Shown here: positions 63,877 to 64,000 of the stretch, piece after piece | How positions within the stretch are numbered: position 1 is the first letter of the stretch | Layout of the letters: each line of letters opens with the position of its first letter | NCBI RefSeq assembly: GCF_013408425.1 | Contig: NZ_JACBYV010000001.1 | Coordinates: 3,472,001 to 3,536,000, forward strand | Reading direction: 5' to 3' | DNA length: 64,000 nt | Source: Pseudomonas flavescens | GTDB lineage: Bacteria > Pseudomonadota > Gammaproteobacteria > Pseudomonadales > Pseudomonadaceae | Notes under the pieces: model-generated | What the model was told of the DNA's origin: nothing | Databases searched by the model: none | The model's input: only the letters and a program-made list of their open reading frames with translations | Position numbers and translations under genes: made by a program

Positions 63877-64000
63877 TCAGGACTGCGGGGCGGCGGGTGC
63901 AGGTGCGGGGGCTGTCTGGGTACGTTCGTTCCAGCCACCGCCGAGCGCTTTGTAGAGCTCGATCTCGCTGGTGAGCTGCGACAGACGCACACCGATCAGC
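63877..64000 (-). CDS. RND efflux outer-membrane factor (OprM/NodT family), C-terminal end (partial)
   Basis: The visible 40 residues read [20 protein letters not shown] and then an Ala/Pro-rich tail ending at TGA. The phrase LYKALGGGW is the conserved C-terminus of OprM/TolC-like outer-membrane factors of RND pumps. The rest lies beyond the right edge, so the pump partners are unknown. Confidence 0.82.
   Translation of the reverse strand, partial: LIGVRLSQLTSEIELYKALGGGWNERTQTAPAPAPAAPQS

Overview
The window is a GC-rich Pseudomonas (sensu lato) chromosome segment. Evidence is the gene content and a gene order that, from memory, matches two blocks of the P. aeruginosa PAO1 chromosome: panB-panC-pgi-acs, and a long run from a PA4642-family gene through hpt, upp, uraA, phrB, pagL, murI, moeB, prmC, prfA, hemA, a TPR lipoprotein, lolB, ispE, tRNA-Gln, prs, rplY and pth to ychF. 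REP-like repeats and codon use fit a pseudomonad, perhaps of the mendocina/oleovorans group, but the species cannot be fixed from this sequence.

Layout. 1-10.6 kb: pantothenate genes (panD is absent from its usual place), pgi, acs, an MpaB-type oxygenase, an RNA-methyltransferase-like protein, a giant DUF748 protein and two tandem DUF2845 proteins. 10.6-17.7 kb: SulP transporter, purine and pyrimidine salvage (hpt, upp, uraA), hemH and a TIGR01777 epimerase. 17.8-24.1 kb: a putative light-response regulon (FAD oxidoreductase, Trp-rich protein, YbgA-like protein, MerR/LitR-type regulator, photolyase, SDR, DUF2878) with three copies of a TGTACA-N12-TGTACA box upstream of its two transcription units. 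24.1-39.9 kb: housekeeping core, two tRNA-Gln genes and tRNA-Met.

39.9-45.5 kb: an accessory island directly downstream of tRNA-Met. It carries a Fic toxin/antitoxin pair, a FitA-type antitoxin whose toxin has been almost wholly deleted, an excalibur protein, and an AT-rich phage-like immunity region. In that region divergent small DNA-binding proteins flank three GTGG-N7-CCAC operators, followed by a likely operon: repressor, small exported protein, 346-residue soluble protein, 202-residue four-helix membrane protein. The order repressor, soluble partner, four-TM partner resembles lambda cI-rexA-rexB. It is the best candidate for an undescribed defence or exclusion system here. A 12-nt copy of the tRNA-Met anticodon region and a second terminator near 45.5 kb may mark the old right end of the island.

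45.6-64 kb: variable chromosome with a propeller-type sensor kinase and LuxR regulator, AraC, winged-helix ATPase, GlxA and LysR regulators. A leftward cluster follows (antibiotic-monooxygenase-like membrane protein, alpha/beta hydrolase, Tat-exported amidohydrolase, MFS protein, YcaC hydrolase). It is interrupted by about 1.2 kb of 163-bp tandem repeats built from REP-like palindromes. The window ends with RcnB-like, DedA and the end of an RND outer-membrane factor.
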